64,000 nucleotides of DNA, taken from positions 5,952,001 to 6,016,000 of the forward strand of contig OZ241882.1 in assembly GCA_965203255.1 (NCBI GenBank), given 5' to 3'. Source of the DNA: JAPOUP01 sp965203255 (GTDB lineage Bacteria > Pseudomonadota > Alphaproteobacteria > Rhodobacterales > Rhodobacteraceae). The notes beneath the pieces were generated by a model. That model saw nothing but the letters and a program-made list of their open reading frames with translations, was not told the origin of the DNA and did no database searches. Below are positions 35,396 through 44,702 of this stretch, in pieces. Made by a program: the position numbers and the translations under genes. The stretch's first letter is position 1, and every line of letters starts with the position of its first letter.

Positions 35396-36334
35396 ATGGC
35401 CTGCAATCACACCATCCACAAGGACACCCATCATTTTGGGTGGGACAATGCAATGGAGCCGGTTCTGGCCGTCTCTCCGGGTCAAACCATCGAAGTGGAA
35501 ACCATCGACGCCTCCGGTGGGCAGCTTGGTCGGGATTCAACGCTGGATGACCTGAGGGGCCTGTCCTTTGACCACGTCAACCCTGTGACCGGTCCGATCT
35601 ATGTGGAAGGAGCAGAGCCTGGCGACGCCGTCGCGGCGACATTTCTGGATTTCAAGCCATCGGGTTGGGGCTGGACGGCCAACATCCCAGGTTTTGGGCT
35701 GCTGGCGGACCAATTCGGGGATCCGGCACTCCACATCTGGAATTATGACGCCGTGGCAATGAAGCCCGCCCTCCATGGTCCGGGGGGAAAGGTGCCTCTG
35801 AAACCGTTCGTCGGTACGATTGGTCTGGCCTTGGCTGAGCCCGGGCTGCATTCTGTGGTGCCGCCCCGTCGCGTTGGCGGCAATCTCGACATACGCGACA
35901 ATGGGGTGGGAACAACGCTCTATCTGCCCGTCGAAGTTGAAGGCGGGCTCCTTTCGCTGGGTGACACACACGCTGCTCAGGGTGATGGAGAGGTATGCGG
36001 GACGGCCATCGAAAGTCCGATGGACGTGGCGATCAAAGTTGATCTTCTCAAAGGGGCAAGTCTGCCGTTCCCGCGTTTCGAAACAGAGGGCCCGATCTCC
36101 CGCCATTTCGACCCTCAAGGTTACTGGGCCACAACCGGGATCGGCGAAGACCTGATGCAGGCCGCACGTGATGCCGTTTCGGGGATGATTGATATCGTGT
36201 CGTATCAAGCCGGAATGTCGGCACTCGACGCCTACATGCTCTGCTCAGTTTGTGGAGATCTGAGAATCAGCCAAATCGTTGATGTGCCGAACTGGACAGT
36301 GTCTTTCTACTTCCCGAAGGTGGTGCTTGGGTAG
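35396..36334 (+). CDS. Acetamidase/formamidase family protein
   Basis: Amidohydrolase of the FmdA/AmdA family, 312 aa. Opening HTIHKDTHHFGWDNAMEPVL, then FDHVNPVTGPIYVEGAEPGD, PGGKVPLKPFVGTIGLALAE, GGNLDIRDNGVGTTLYLPVE and LSLGDTHAAQGDGEVCGTAIE are all family hallmarks. The enzyme releases ammonia from formamide, acetamide or close analogues. As the last gene of the run it would finish the breakdown begun by the deformylase-like and cysteine hydrolase enzymes. The IS30 element begins only six bases after the stop, so the original downstream genes may have been separated. Confidence 0.92.
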   Translation: MACNHTIHKDTHHFGWDNAMEPVLAVSPGQTIEVETIDASGGQLGRDSTLDDLRGLSFDHVNPVTGPIYVEGAEPGDAVAATFLDFKPSGWGWTANIPGFGLLADQFGDPALHIWNYDAVAMKPALHGPGGKVPLKPFVGTIGLALAEPGLHSVVPPRRVGGNLDIRDNGVGTTLYLPVEVEGGLLSLGDTHAAQGDGEVCGTAIESPMDVAIKVDLLKGASLPFPRFETEGPISRHFDPQGYWATTGIGEDLMQAARDAVSGMIDIVSYQAGMSALDAYMLCSVCGDLRISQIVDVPNWTVSFYFPKVVLG

Positions 36335-36340
36335 TTTCCA

Positions 36341-37733
36341 GACCCCACTTCCACTCCGAAGTGCAACACCGGCCATTCCCGCAGCGGGGGCGTAGCCCGA
36401 GCGTAGGGAATGGCCGGAAGGCGCGGTTTCCGGCCGCCCGGGCGCCGCGGATCCGGCCCCGGGACGGCTGTGGTCCCTTCTGTATGGAGTCTATCCGGGC
36501 TTTCCGGGCGGCGCAACGCCTCCGCCGGGTCGGGTCGCGTCCGTCCGGGCGCAGGGAGGGCGTAGCCCGACCGGAGCCCGGACGGACGCGACGGCGAAAT
36601 CCTGTCCACCCCCTTCCTGCGCGCCGGCGGGAGGCGGTCGCGCGGCGTCAGGGAGGGCGGGCCTTGTGCAGCACCTCGGCGGGCGTCCGGTAGCCCAGCG
36701 CCCGGCGCGGACGCGCGTTCAGGCGGTCCTGCACCGCCCTCACCTCCGCGTCGGTGACCGCGCGGAGGTCCGTCCCCTTCGGCAGGTACTGCCGGACCAG
36801 CCCGTTGGTGTGCCCGTTCAGGCCACGCTCCCAGGAGTGGTAGGGGGTGGCGAAATAGAAGGCGGCCCCGAGCTCCGCCGCCACGCCGGCGTGGCCCGCG
36901 AACTCCCTGCCGTTGTCCGCCGTGATCGTGTGGACGGGCGCGGCGGACGGCCGGAGGAGATCCACCATCGCGGCGGAGACCGCGGCCGAGGTTCTCCGGT
37001 CAACCCTTTGGAGAAGCGCGTATTTCGACGCCCTGTCCACAAGGGAGACCACCGCCCCGCTGTGGCCTTTCCCGATGATCGTGTCCGCCTCCCAGTCGCC
37101 GACACGCTCCTTCCTCTCCACCTCCTCCGGCCGCTCGGAGATGTCCACCCGGCCCGGGATGTGGCCCCGGCCCGAGTGCCTGCCGCCTCGCCAGTTCGGC
37201 TTTCTGCCGCGGCGCCGCAGCAGCAGGAACAGCCCGCCGCCCGCCTTCCGGTCGGCCCTGACGTGTTCGTATATCCACTGGCGGCCCACCGTCCAGCCAC
37301 CCTCCAGACGCAGCCGTCCCGCGACCTGCTCCGGGCTCCAGCCCTCCGCCAGAAGCCCCTCGACGCGCGCCCAGCGGTCGGGCGTCATCTTCCTCGGGTT
37401 CGAGGAAGCCGCGCCGCGGCGGGCCTCCGCCCTCCCCTGCGCCTCGCCCGGGCTGTATCCCGAATCCCCGCCGTTACGGCGCAGCTCCCGCCAGACCGAC
37501 GAACGGTCACGGCCCAGACGGGCCGCGATGGCCCCGTCGGACAGCCCGCTTTCCTTCAGCGCGCCGATCTGGCATCTCTCTTCATGGGTCAGGTGGCGGT
37601 AGCCCTCGGGCATGGCAGTCTCTCCTGTTTGGTCACAGGGACTGTCGCCGCCTGCTGGCCGATACGCAACATCATGCGGCCGGAAAACCGGTCACCACCG
37701 CCACTGGTGTTGCACTTCAGGGTGGAATGGGGC
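36341..37733 (-). mobile_element. IS30-family insertion sequence
   Basis: About 1.39 kb. The ends are imperfect inverted repeats: 36341-36370 and the complement of 37706-37733 share ccca, ttccac and gaagtgcaacacc. The transposase is on the minus strand. A 270-base GC-rich non-coding stretch containing gggcgtagcccga-type repeats lies between the left end and the gene. No convincing target duplication is visible. Degenerate end fragments of the same family are at 29126-29339 and about 1664-1692. Confidence 0.8.
36648..37613 (-). CDS. IS30-family transposase
   Basis: DDE transposase of 321 aa. The N-terminus YRHLTHEERCQIGALKESGL with GLSDGAIAARLGRDRSSVWR is the IS30 helix-turn-helix; GDWEADTIIGKGH (first Asp), TADNGREFAGH (second Asp) and GTDLRAV preceded by SWERGLNGHTNGLVRQYLPK (Glu region) are the IS30 catalytic signature. 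The gene is uninterrupted and of normal length, so the element may be functional. Codon use is very GC-rich. Confidence 0.93.
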   Translation of the reverse strand: MPEGYRHLTHEERCQIGALKESGLSDGAIAARLGRDRSSVWRELRRNGGDSGYSPGEAQGRAEARRGAASSNPRKMTPDRWARVEGLLAEGWSPEQVAGRLRLEGGWTVGRQWIYEHVRADRKAGGGLFLLLRRRGRKPNWRGGRHSGRGHIPGRVDISERPEEVERKERVGDWEADTIIGKGHSGAVVSLVDRASKYALLQRVDRRTSAAVSAAMVDLLRPSAAPVHTITADNGREFAGHAGVAAELGAAFYFATPYHSWERGLNGHTNGLVRQYLPKGTDLRAVTDAEVRAVQDRLNARPRRALGYRTPAEVLHKARPP

Positions 37734-38446
37734 CTTGTCCGCGAATGCCGTTGTTTCTCACTTAATGTCAGGGCAGAATCCCCGGATTCATCCGGCTGCT
37801 TTACGTCGCAATAACTTGAAGGGATTGCGATAGCTCTATGAAGGAATGCCTTCACGGCATCCGGTTGCGCTGATCGGGAGTGTCTACCTGGAAAGAAAGA
37901 AAGCGGGAGAGGTGTCCGGATCAATTCGGGAATGTTTGTCTTTTGTCTGCTGACATAAACAGAGAAACAACAATTACCTCTGAATGTACGCAGCGAAGCT
38001 GGCCATTCGCCACCGTCGCGGCGGATGGGCGTAACGGAGCGGAGCAACCTGTCCGCACAGGGCTTCGGTGCTATCAACCACCCACTCCTGCCTCGAGGTC
38101 CGGTTCCGTGCGAATCAGGCCGCCATGCGGATTCGTATGCGGCAGATACAGTCGGGGACGGTGGATTGGTTCACGACGGCCTGCGGCGGCGGGCTGAACC
38201 GGAGCGCGCTGGCCAGCGGGCCGGTCGAGTGCGAGGACTGGCGCGGCCCCACAGGGCGGCCTGCCTGGTTTCGGCGCGGACGCTGCCGCTGCAGCTCGCG
38301 GACGCGCTGGGCCTGCGCCTGCCGGAGGCGCCGGAGCCCTGCCACTCGACAAGGTCTCATGCAAGGCGAGGGCCTGCGGCGCGGATTCCATGGCAATTGG
38401 CTTCCGGTTGGCGAGGCCGAGACGTGACGCCGCTTGGTCTTGTTGA
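37734..38446. other. Gene-free region between IS30 and the GntR gene
   Basis: No gene is supported. Around 38150-38350 two plus-strand frames give short coding-like text (TVDWFTTACGGGLNRSALAS, then SARTLPLQLADALGLRLPE) in different frames, perhaps a decayed gene. I cannot identify the family. Confidence 0.45.
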
Positions 38447-39211
38447 TCACTCCGAAATGAAGCGGTTTTGCACTTCGACTTCCTGCCGACGCATTAGCTT
38501 CCAGGCCGTTTTCATATGATCGGCCATGATCGCGCGGGCGCGGTCTGCGTCACCGTTGCGCAGGGCACCGACCAGCGCTTTCTGGTGGTCATGGCCTTGT
38601 TGCCAAAGCTCAATATTGGGTGGAGAATACAGGTGGCGATAGACGGTCAGGTCCGAAAGGAGCTTCACCATGAAATCAATGACAAACCCAAGCAGCGGAT
38701 TGTTTGCCTGTTTTGCAAGGATGGCATGGAACCTGAGAGAGGCAACGTGCTGGGCACGCTCCTCTTCAAGATCGCGAGCGGGGCTGGAATATTGTGCAAT
38801 GTTCCCTTCCAGCAATTGCAGCACATCTTCGGGCAGGTTGCCTGCCAGCGAGGCGGCCAATTCCGGTTCCAGCGTCAGCCGAAGTTGATAGATGTCGCCG
38901 ATGGTCAGGTCCTTGAAAAAGAAATAGTTCCCCAGAAGCGCCTTGGCCCGCTGGCGGCTGACCTCATGGACGAAACTGCCGCCGCCGGGGCCGGTCCGCG
39001 TCTTGACGAGGCCCTGTGCTTCCAGAATGCGCATCGCCTCGCGAATTGTCCCCTTGGCCATGCCAAAGCGCACGATCAAGTCGGCCTCGCCAGGCAGGCG
39101 GTCACCGGCCTTCAGGCCCTCGGTGACCACCCAGTCCTTGATCGACTCGGCGACCTGAACCGGGCGGCTAAGCCTGGGCTCAGCGTTCGAGCGGGTGGTG
39201 ACAGGCGGCAA
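38447..39211 (-). CDS. GntR-family regulator, FCD (FadR-like) type
   Basis: Regulator of 254 aa. The winged helix-turn-helix lies at about residues 15-85 (RLPGEADLIVRFGMAKGTIR, EAMRILEAQGLVKTRTGPGG). The all-helical FCD ligand domain follows from about residue 100 (LRLTLEPELAASLAG, HVASLRFHAILAKQANNPLL), with His residues placed as in metal-binding FCD proteins. It is the last gene of the dipeptide-type transporter operon and overlaps the end of dppF by 32 bases. The tandem palindrome at 44664-44702 ahead of dppA is the obvious candidate operator. Confidence 0.9.
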   Translation of the reverse strand: MPPVTTRSNAEPRLSRPVQVAESIKDWVVTEGLKAGDRLPGEADLIVRFGMAKGTIREAMRILEAQGLVKTRTGPGGGSFVHEVSRQRAKALLGNYFFFKDLTIGDIYQLRLTLEPELAASLAGNLPEDVLQLLEGNIAQYSSPARDLEEERAQHVASLRFHAILAKQANNPLLGFVIDFMVKLLSDLTVYRHLYSPPNIELWQQGHDHQKALVGALRNGDADRARAIMADHMKTAWKLMRRQEVEVQNRFISE

Positions 39212-40139
39212 GCTGGTCTTCTCCCATCGGTTTCAGGTCCGGTTCCCTTGCGCGGCAAAGGTCGGTCGTCCGCGGACATCGCCCGGCGAATGCGCAGCCT
39301 CGCGGCGGATTCAGCGGATCGGGAAGTTCGGTTCCTTTCTGTTCGGGTGCTGCCAGCGAGCGGCCCACGACCGGTGCGCTCTTGGCCAGCAGGCTTGTAT
39401 ATGGATGGCGGGGACTTGCAAAGATGCGCTCGGCACGGCCGATCTCGACCACCGTCCCAAAATACAGGACGACGACCCGATCACTGACCGCTTCGACCAC
39501 CGCCAGATCATGCGTGATGAACAAATAGGTGAGGCCAAACCTTGTCTTGAGATCCGCCAAAAGGTTCAGAACCTGCGCCTGGACCGAGACATCCAATGCC
39601 GAAACCGGTTCGTCCAGCACAATGATTCTGGGGTTCGCGGCCAGCGCCCGGGCAATAGCGATCCTCTGAGCCTGCCCGCCCGAGAATTCATGGGGGTAAC
39701 GGTCAAGAAACTCTTCGCGGAGGTTCACGGACGCGAAGATCTCGGCAATGCGCCTGTCGCGATCGGGTTTCGCCATGCTGTGAAGCCGCTTCAGGGGCGT
39801 TTCCATGATCTGCCGGATCGTCCTGCGCGGGTTCAGGCTGCTTTGCGGATCCTGGAAGACGTACTGTATGAGCTTGCCGAACTCTGCGGGGCCGGTGCTG
39901 CCAAGCGCCTTGCCCGCGATTTCGATCGTGCCCTCGGTCGGCTCCAGCAATCCGACAAGCATTCTCGCAAGGGTTGACTTGCCGCATCCGGATTCGCCCA
40001 CGACGCCAAGGGTTTCGCCGGATTCGACCTGAAACGACATGGGCCGCACCGCATGCGTGCCGGGCGGGGCCGCGCCGAAGAGTGGCCTTGTCCGCGGGAA
40101 GGTCTTGGCCAGATGCTCAACCTTGAGCGCACGCGTCAC
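39180..40139 (-). CDS. Peptide-type ABC ATP-binding protein (DppF/OppF)
   Basis: ATPase of 319 aa. Walker A GESGCGKSTLARM, VFQDPQSSLNPRRTIRQI (characteristic of DppF/OppF), signature FSGGQAQRIAIARALA, Walker B RIIVLDEPVSALDVS. The C-terminus has the four-Cys-like region of the family (NPPRGCAFAGRCPRTTDLC, then ACHHPLER), which in relatives binds an iron-sulfur cluster. Start overlaps the stop of the DppC-DppD fusion gene (ATGA). Confidence 0.92.
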   Translation of the reverse strand: MTRALKVEHLAKTFPRTRPLFGAAPPGTHAVRPMSFQVESGETLGVVGESGCGKSTLARMLVGLLEPTEGTIEIAGKALGSTGPAEFGKLIQYVFQDPQSSLNPRRTIRQIMETPLKRLHSMAKPDRDRRIAEIFASVNLREEFLDRYPHEFSGGQAQRIAIARALAANPRIIVLDEPVSALDVSVQAQVLNLLADLKTRFGLTYLFITHDLAVVEAVSDRVVVLYFGTVVEIGRAERIFASPRHPYTSLLAKSAPVVGRSLAAPEQKGTELPDPLNPPRGCAFAGRCPRTTDLCRAREPDLKPMGEDQLAACHHPLER

Positions 40140-42001
40140 GGCGCCCTCTCAGGGAAGAGGCACCTGACGGCATGGAGGGCCGGACCTTGCAGGGGAATCT
40201 CGCCTCGCCGGCAGCTCACCTCAGCCTTGCTGCATCGCGGCGCGAAGGCGCAGCCAGGCTGCAGATCGTCCAGTTCCGGCGGCAAGCCCGGGATCGCGGC
40301 CAATTCGCGACGGCCGCCGCCCAGTGCTGGCACGCAGGCGATCAGGCGCTTGGTGTAGGGATGGGCAGGCGCGCCCAGCACGGCTTGCGCTGGCCCTTCT
40401 TCCACGATCCTGCCCGCATATATCACCGCGACCCAATCACAGAGCTGTGCGACGATACCGAAGTCGTGAGTGATGAAGATGATCGCCAGACCTCGTTCGC
40501 GGCGGAGGTCATCCAGAAGACACAGAATCTGCGCTTGCACCGTCACGTCCAGCGCTGTGGTTGGTTCATCCGCGATGATCACGTCCGGTTCATTGGCGAG
40601 CGCCATGGCGATGCCAACGCGCTGACGCATACCGCCGGACATTTCGTGGGGGTAGTCGTCGACACGCCGCTCCGGGTTCGGAATTCGCACATCATTCAAC
40701 AGCTGGATGGCGCGCGTGCGCGCTTCTGATTTCGGCAGGACGCGATGCGACCGGATCGTCTCAGTCAGCTGCTGCCCCACGCGGTAAAGTGGGTGCAGGG
40801 TGGCAACCGGATCCTGAAAGACATAGGCGACCCGGTTGCCACGTTTCTGGCGGAGCGTCTCATAGGGTGCGCCTATCAGGTCTTCCCCATGAAAGCGCAC
40901 CGCACCGCCGGTGATCACGCCGGGAGGCGACGCAACCAACCCCATGATCGACAGTGCGGTGACCGATTTGCCCGAACCCGATTCGCCAATGACGCCCAGG
41001 CAGTCGCCGGGCTTGACCGATAGTGAAACGCCGCCCACGGCGCGATAGCTGCGCTTGCCGATATGGAACTCCGTGCGCAGGTCCTGAATTGCCAAAAGGT
41101 CGTCGGTGGCCGGCGGGATCTCGCCTTGACGCCTGACCAGCGTCGCAGCGCACGGGCGGGAAAGCCCGCCCGAGCGCAGGCGCGGGTCGAGCGCATCGCG
41201 CACGCCGTCTCCCAGAAGGTTGATTGACATGACAATCAGGAAAATCATGAGCCCCGGAACAATGGATGTATGGGGATGCGAGATCATCGCCGAACGCGCC
41301 TCGCCCAGCATGGAGCCGAGGTCGGCCTGGGGCGGTTGGCTGCCGAGACCGAGGAACGAAAGGCCGGCGGTTTCCAGGATCATCCAGCCGACGGTGGTGG
41401 ACATGGCGATGACGATGACAGGCAGGACGTTCGGCAAGAGTTCGGTCAGGATGATGCGCGCATGGCCCATGCCTGCAAGCCGTGCGGCGTCAATGAATTC
41501 GCGACCGGCCAGTCCCACGGTGATGCCGCGGATGTTTCGGGCAAAGAAGGGAACGTTGACGGCAGCGACGGCGACCAGCGCGTTCATCAGGCCGGGACCA
41601 AGGGCGGCGACAATGGCCAGCGCCAGCAGGATGTACGGAAAGGCCATCAACATGTCGACCCCGCGCATTACAACATTGTCGGTGCGCCCTCCAAAATAAC
41701 CGGCGACAATACCGATGGTCGAACCAATGATGGCTGCGATCAGTGCGGCAGCGACGCCGACGGCAAGAGACAGGCGCGTGCCATGCAAGAGGCGGCTCAG
41801 AAGGTCGCGGCCGAGATGGTCGGTGCCCAGCAGGCGGCCTTCGGCAAACGGCCGCATGAATCGGTCGGCGGTAGCGATCACGTTCGGGTCGTGCAGGGGC
41901 AGGAGCGGCGTGGCCATGACCAGCAGCAGGATCGCCGCGATGACAACCACGCCCAGGGCCGCCAGCCGGTTGCGGAACAGCAGCGTGAGAAAGGCGCTCA
42001 T
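40136..42001 (-). CDS. DppC-DppD fusion: permease plus ATP-binding domain
   Basis: A single 621-aa protein. Residues 1-280 are a DppC-type permease (LGTDHLGRDLLSRLLHGTRL, EAA loop EFIDAARLAGMGHARIILTE). After a short linker (about 281-302) comes a DppD-type ATPase with Walker A GESGSGKS at 339-346, FQDPVATLHPLYRVG, signature MSGGMRQRVGIAMALA and a Cys-rich tail (GCAFAPRCSKAEVSC). No stop, frame change or start site separates the halves. Start ATG 42001 overlaps the dppB stop. Fused DppC-DppD proteins occur in some peptide/nickel-type systems. With DppB and DppF it makes a complete importer from three membrane-associated polypeptides. Confidence 0.9.
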   Translation of the reverse strand: MSAFLTLLFRNRLAALGVVVIAAILLLVMATPLLPLHDPNVIATADRFMRPFAEGRLLGTDHLGRDLLSRLLHGTRLSLAVGVAAALIAAIIGSTIGIVAGYFGGRTDNVVMRGVDMLMAFPYILLALAIVAALGPGLMNALVAVAAVNVPFFARNIRGITVGLAGREFIDAARLAGMGHARIILTELLPNVLPVIVIAMSTTVGWMILETAGLSFLGLGSQPPQADLGSMLGEARSAMISHPHTSIVPGLMIFLIVMSINLLGDGVRDALDPRLRSGGLSRPCAATLVRRQGEIPPATDDLLAIQDLRTEFHIGKRSYRAVGGVSLSVKPGDCLGVIGESGSGKSVTALSIMGLVASPPGVITGGAVRFHGEDLIGAPYETLRQKRGNRVAYVFQDPVATLHPLYRVGQQLTETIRSHRVLPKSEARTRAIQLLNDVRIPNPERRVDDYPHEMSGGMRQRVGIAMALANEPDVIIADEPTTALDVTVQAQILCLLDDLRRERGLAIIFITHDFGIVAQLCDWVAVIYAGRIVEEGPAQAVLGAPAHPYTKRLIACVPALGGGRRELAAIPGLPPELDDLQPGCAFAPRCSKAEVSCRRGEIPLQGPALHAVRCLFPERAP

Positions 42002-42945
42002 GTCTTGATCCTCGGGTCCAGCAAGCATTGGGCCACGTCCACCGCGATGTTGAACAGCACGTAGCATGCGGCGACGAAGACAACGCCGCCCTGAACCACA
42101 AGAAGGTCGCGAGTCAGGATTGCATCGACCAGCATCCGTCCCACACCGGGCCATTGAAAGACGATCTCGACATAGACCGCGCCGGAAAGGACGAAGCCTG
42201 CCTGTACGCCCAGTACGGGAAAGATCGACACCATTGCGACCCGCAAGGCGTGGCCCATGATCACGCTCCTTTCCCTCACGCCGTTGGCTCGGGCGGTGCG
42301 AACGTAATCCTGTCGCAGCACCTCAAGCATGGCCGAGCGGCTTAGCCGCGCGATCACGCCGGTCGCCACGGCTGCCAGTGTCAGAGCGGGCATGATCAGA
42401 TGGCGGATCAGGTCGGGAAGGTCACCTCCACCATAGATCGCGTACATGCCGCTGACCGGTAGCCACCGGAGGTTCACCGCGAAGAGCAGGATCAACATCA
42501 TGCCCAAAAAGAAGGACGGCACCGAAATGCCGATGAGCACCACGAAGGTGATGGCCTTGTCGGCAAGGCCGTATTGGCGGGTGGCCGAGACGACCCCGGC
42601 AAGGATGCCGAGGACCGAGCAGAGCACGAAACTCGTTCCGGCCAGGATCATCGTCGCGTTGAACCGTTCGAGCACTTCATCGATGACGGGGCGGTTAAGC
42701 GAGAAGGAACGGCCGAAATCGCCGGTCAGCATATTCCCAAGCCAGATGAGGTACCGCTGCACCATGGGCTTGTCAAGGCCCAGGTCCCGGTTCAGTTTCT
42801 CAACATTCTCGGGCGTTGCGTAGGAGCCGAGGATCGCGGTCGCCGGATCGCCAGGTATCAGGGACATGATCAGGAAAACGACGATGGTGATGCCGAATAG
42901 CACCGGGACCGCCGAAATCAGCCGTTTCAGGATGTAGCTGCCCAT
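41998..42945 (-). CDS. Peptide-type ABC permease (DppB)
   Basis: Permease of 315 aa. Starts MGSYILKRLISAVPVLFGIT, then LIPGDPATAILG and the EAA loop QDYVRTARANGVRERSVIMG, all typical for DppB. A gggga site precedes ATG 42945; an ATG seven codons upstream is possible. ATGA overlap with the fusion gene downstream. Confidence 0.93.
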   Translation of the reverse strand: MGSYILKRLISAVPVLFGITIVVFLIMSLIPGDPATAILGSYATPENVEKLNRDLGLDKPMVQRYLIWLGNMLTGDFGRSFSLNRPVIDEVLERFNATMILAGTSFVLCSVLGILAGVVSATRQYGLADKAITFVVLIGISVPSFFLGMMLILLFAVNLRWLPVSGMYAIYGGGDLPDLIRHLIMPALTLAAVATGVIARLSRSAMLEVLRQDYVRTARANGVRERSVIMGHALRVAMVSIFPVLGVQAGFVLSGAVYVEIVFQWPGVGRMLVDAILTRDLLVVQGGVVFVAACYVLFNIAVDVAQCLLDPRIKT

Positions 42946-43009
42946 CCGAAGTTCCCCACAGGACAAGTTTCTTCAGGATAGACGTGCCAGGAACTTTTGA
43001 AAATTCCCG

Positions 43010-43036
43010 GCCCGGCAGAGAGGCGCCCCGCCGGGC
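43010..43036 (-). promoter_or_regulatory. GC hairpin between dppA and dppB
   Basis: gcccggc at 43010-43016 pairs with gccgggc at 43030-43036 across a 13-base loop. It occupies the gap after the binding-protein gene, as in the tct and liv operons of this window. No T-run follows. Confidence 0.55.
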
Positions 43037-43048
43037 GGGATTGTCGCG

Positions 43049-44629
43049 TCAGTTCTTGATGACAGTTCGCAGATGCAGCAGGAACGACGGTTCAAGCCTA
43101 AAATTCTCGACCCGATTGCTGGTCACGGCGTTCTGCTTCCAGTTGGCGACGAAGACCCAAGGCGCGTCTTCCTGGACAATGGCCTGCATTTCACGGTAGA
43201 GCCGTGCGCGTTCGTCCTGATCGGTTGCCGTGCGAGCGGCCTCAAGCAATTCGTCGACCTTGGCGTTGGAATAGTATCCCGAGTTGAATCCGCCTTTGTC
43301 AGGCCACGCTTCGGATCGCAACGCCAGGTATGGCAGCGTGTCCGGGTCGTTTGTCATCCAAGCCATTTCGGCCATGTCGGCCTTGCCTTCCAGTCCCGGA
43401 TTCACTTCGCCCAGAAACGTGTTCCACTCGTAGGTTTCGATCTTGACCTCAAGGCCCACGGCCTGGAGATCGGCCTGAATGGCCGTCCCCATGGGAACGG
43501 GATCCAGCATGCCTGAGCCACCCTCGGTGACATAGAAAACCAGTTCTGCGCCTTCGGCCCCAGCTTCGGCAATCAGCGCCCTCGCTTTCCCGGGATCGTA
43601 GGGATACGGTTCGAGTTCCTCGTTATAGGCCCAAGCAAATGCGGGCGGGGTCGGGCCTGCGGCCACGGTCGCGGTGCCTTCCAGCACATCCTTCACGATC
43701 GCTTCCTTGTTGATCGCGTAATTGGCCGCCTGACGCACGCGCTTGTCGGCAAAAGGTCCTTCCTTGGCGTTCAGGATCAGGAACCAGACATGCGGCCCGG
43801 CCTGCTCGGCAATAGAGAAGCCCTCGCCCGAGAACTGCATCAGGGAGGTTGGCGGCACTTCGACCATCATGTCGATGCCGCCGGCCAGCATCTCGGCCAC
43901 ACGGGTGTTGGAGTCGGTAATCGGGCGGAAAACGACGGCCTGTGTTTCGGCTGCCTCTCCCCAATAGGCATCATTGCGTTCGATCACCACGGCTTCGTTC
44001 GAGCGCCATTCGGCAAACCGGAACGGCCCGGTGCCAGCGGGGTTGCGGCCAAAGTCCGTGCGATGTGCCTCAACCGCGGCCGGCGAAACAATCAGGCCGG
44101 TCGGATAGGCCAGATTTGACAGGAACGGTGCGTAGGGCGCATTCAACGTGAACCTGACGGTCATGTCATCGACGACCTCGGTTGCCTCCACGGCTCCAAA
44201 GAAGAAGCTCAAGGGGAACGGGCCGGTGTCGTGGTGGGGATGGTTCTCGTCCAGCATCCGGTCGAAATTGAACTTTACCGCCTTGGCATTGAAGGGTGTG
44301 CCATCGTGGAAGCTTACACCGTCTCGCAGGGTGAAGGTGTATTCGGTACCATCGTCGCTAATGTCCCAGCCGGTTGCCAACGCCGGCTCGACCTCGAGCG
44401 TGCCGGACTTGTAACGGGTCAGACCTTCGTAGACATTCACGAGAATTCGAAAGTCGTTGACTGCCGTGACCGCAGCCGGATCAAGCGATTTCGGCTCGGC
44501 AACCTGACCGACAATCAGTACGCCGGGAGGCGTCTGAGCCACGGCGCGTTCCGAATGTCCGGAGATGACAGCAACCGCTCCCGCGGCGGCGAGGAACAGA
44601 CCCCTGCGGGTCCAGGGCATGTACTTCAT
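43049..44629 (-). CDS. Peptide-type ABC substrate-binding protein (DppA/family 5)
   Basis: Periplasmic binding protein of 526 aa. The N-terminus MPWTRRGLFLAAAGAVAV has twin arginines ahead of a hydrophobic stretch, so a Tat-type export signal is likely. The mature part shows EPKSLDPAAVTAVNDFRILV and YEGLTRYKSGTLEVEPALAT, classic for solute-binding family 5, and DGVSFHDGTPFNAKAVKFNF. Start ATG 44629 is preferred; ATG 44620 is an alternative. The gene is first in the operon and reads away from the DUF1028 gene across the palindrome pair. Ligand could be a di/oligopeptide or an opine-like compound. Confidence 0.92.
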   Translation of the reverse strand: MKYMPWTRRGLFLAAAGAVAVISGHSERAVAQTPPGVLIVGQVAEPKSLDPAAVTAVNDFRILVNVYEGLTRYKSGTLEVEPALATGWDISDDGTEYTFTLRDGVSFHDGTPFNAKAVKFNFDRMLDENHPHHDTGPFPLSFFFGAVEATEVVDDMTVRFTLNAPYAPFLSNLAYPTGLIVSPAAVEAHRTDFGRNPAGTGPFRFAEWRSNEAVVIERNDAYWGEAAETQAVVFRPITDSNTRVAEMLAGGIDMMVEVPPTSLMQFSGEGFSIAEQAGPHVWFLILNAKEGPFADKRVRQAANYAINKEAIVKDVLEGTATVAAGPTPPAFAWAYNEELEPYPYDPGKARALIAEAGAEGAELVFYVTEGGSGMLDPVPMGTAIQADLQAVGLEVKIETYEWNTFLGEVNPGLEGKADMAEMAWMTNDPDTLPYLALRSEAWPDKGGFNSGYYSNAKVDELLEAARTATDQDERARLYREMQAIVQEDAPWVFVANWKQNAVTSNRVENFRLEPSFLLHLRTVIKN

Positions 44630-44663
44630 CTGTGTTCTCCGTGTTGGATCTCTGCTGCGATAA

Positions 44664-44702
44664 TTATCATGATAAATTGCATTGGTCAAGTTATCATGAT
44701 AA
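44664..44702. promoter_or_regulatory. Tandem perfect palindromes, probable operator
   Basis: TTATCATGATAA occurs twice, at 44664-44675 and 44691-44702, with centres 27 bp apart. The second copy extends to an 18-bp perfect palindrome (44688-44705). They occupy the short gap between the divergent dppA and DUF1028 genes, so one regulator bound here could control both. The FCD-type GntR protein encoded at the end of the dpp operon is the best candidate. Confidence 0.75.

Noticed and set aside
38025..38519. Plus-strand frame of 164 codons before the FCD regulator
   Set aside because: Coding-like text changes frame within it and its end overlaps the real GntR gene on the other strand; no family recognised.
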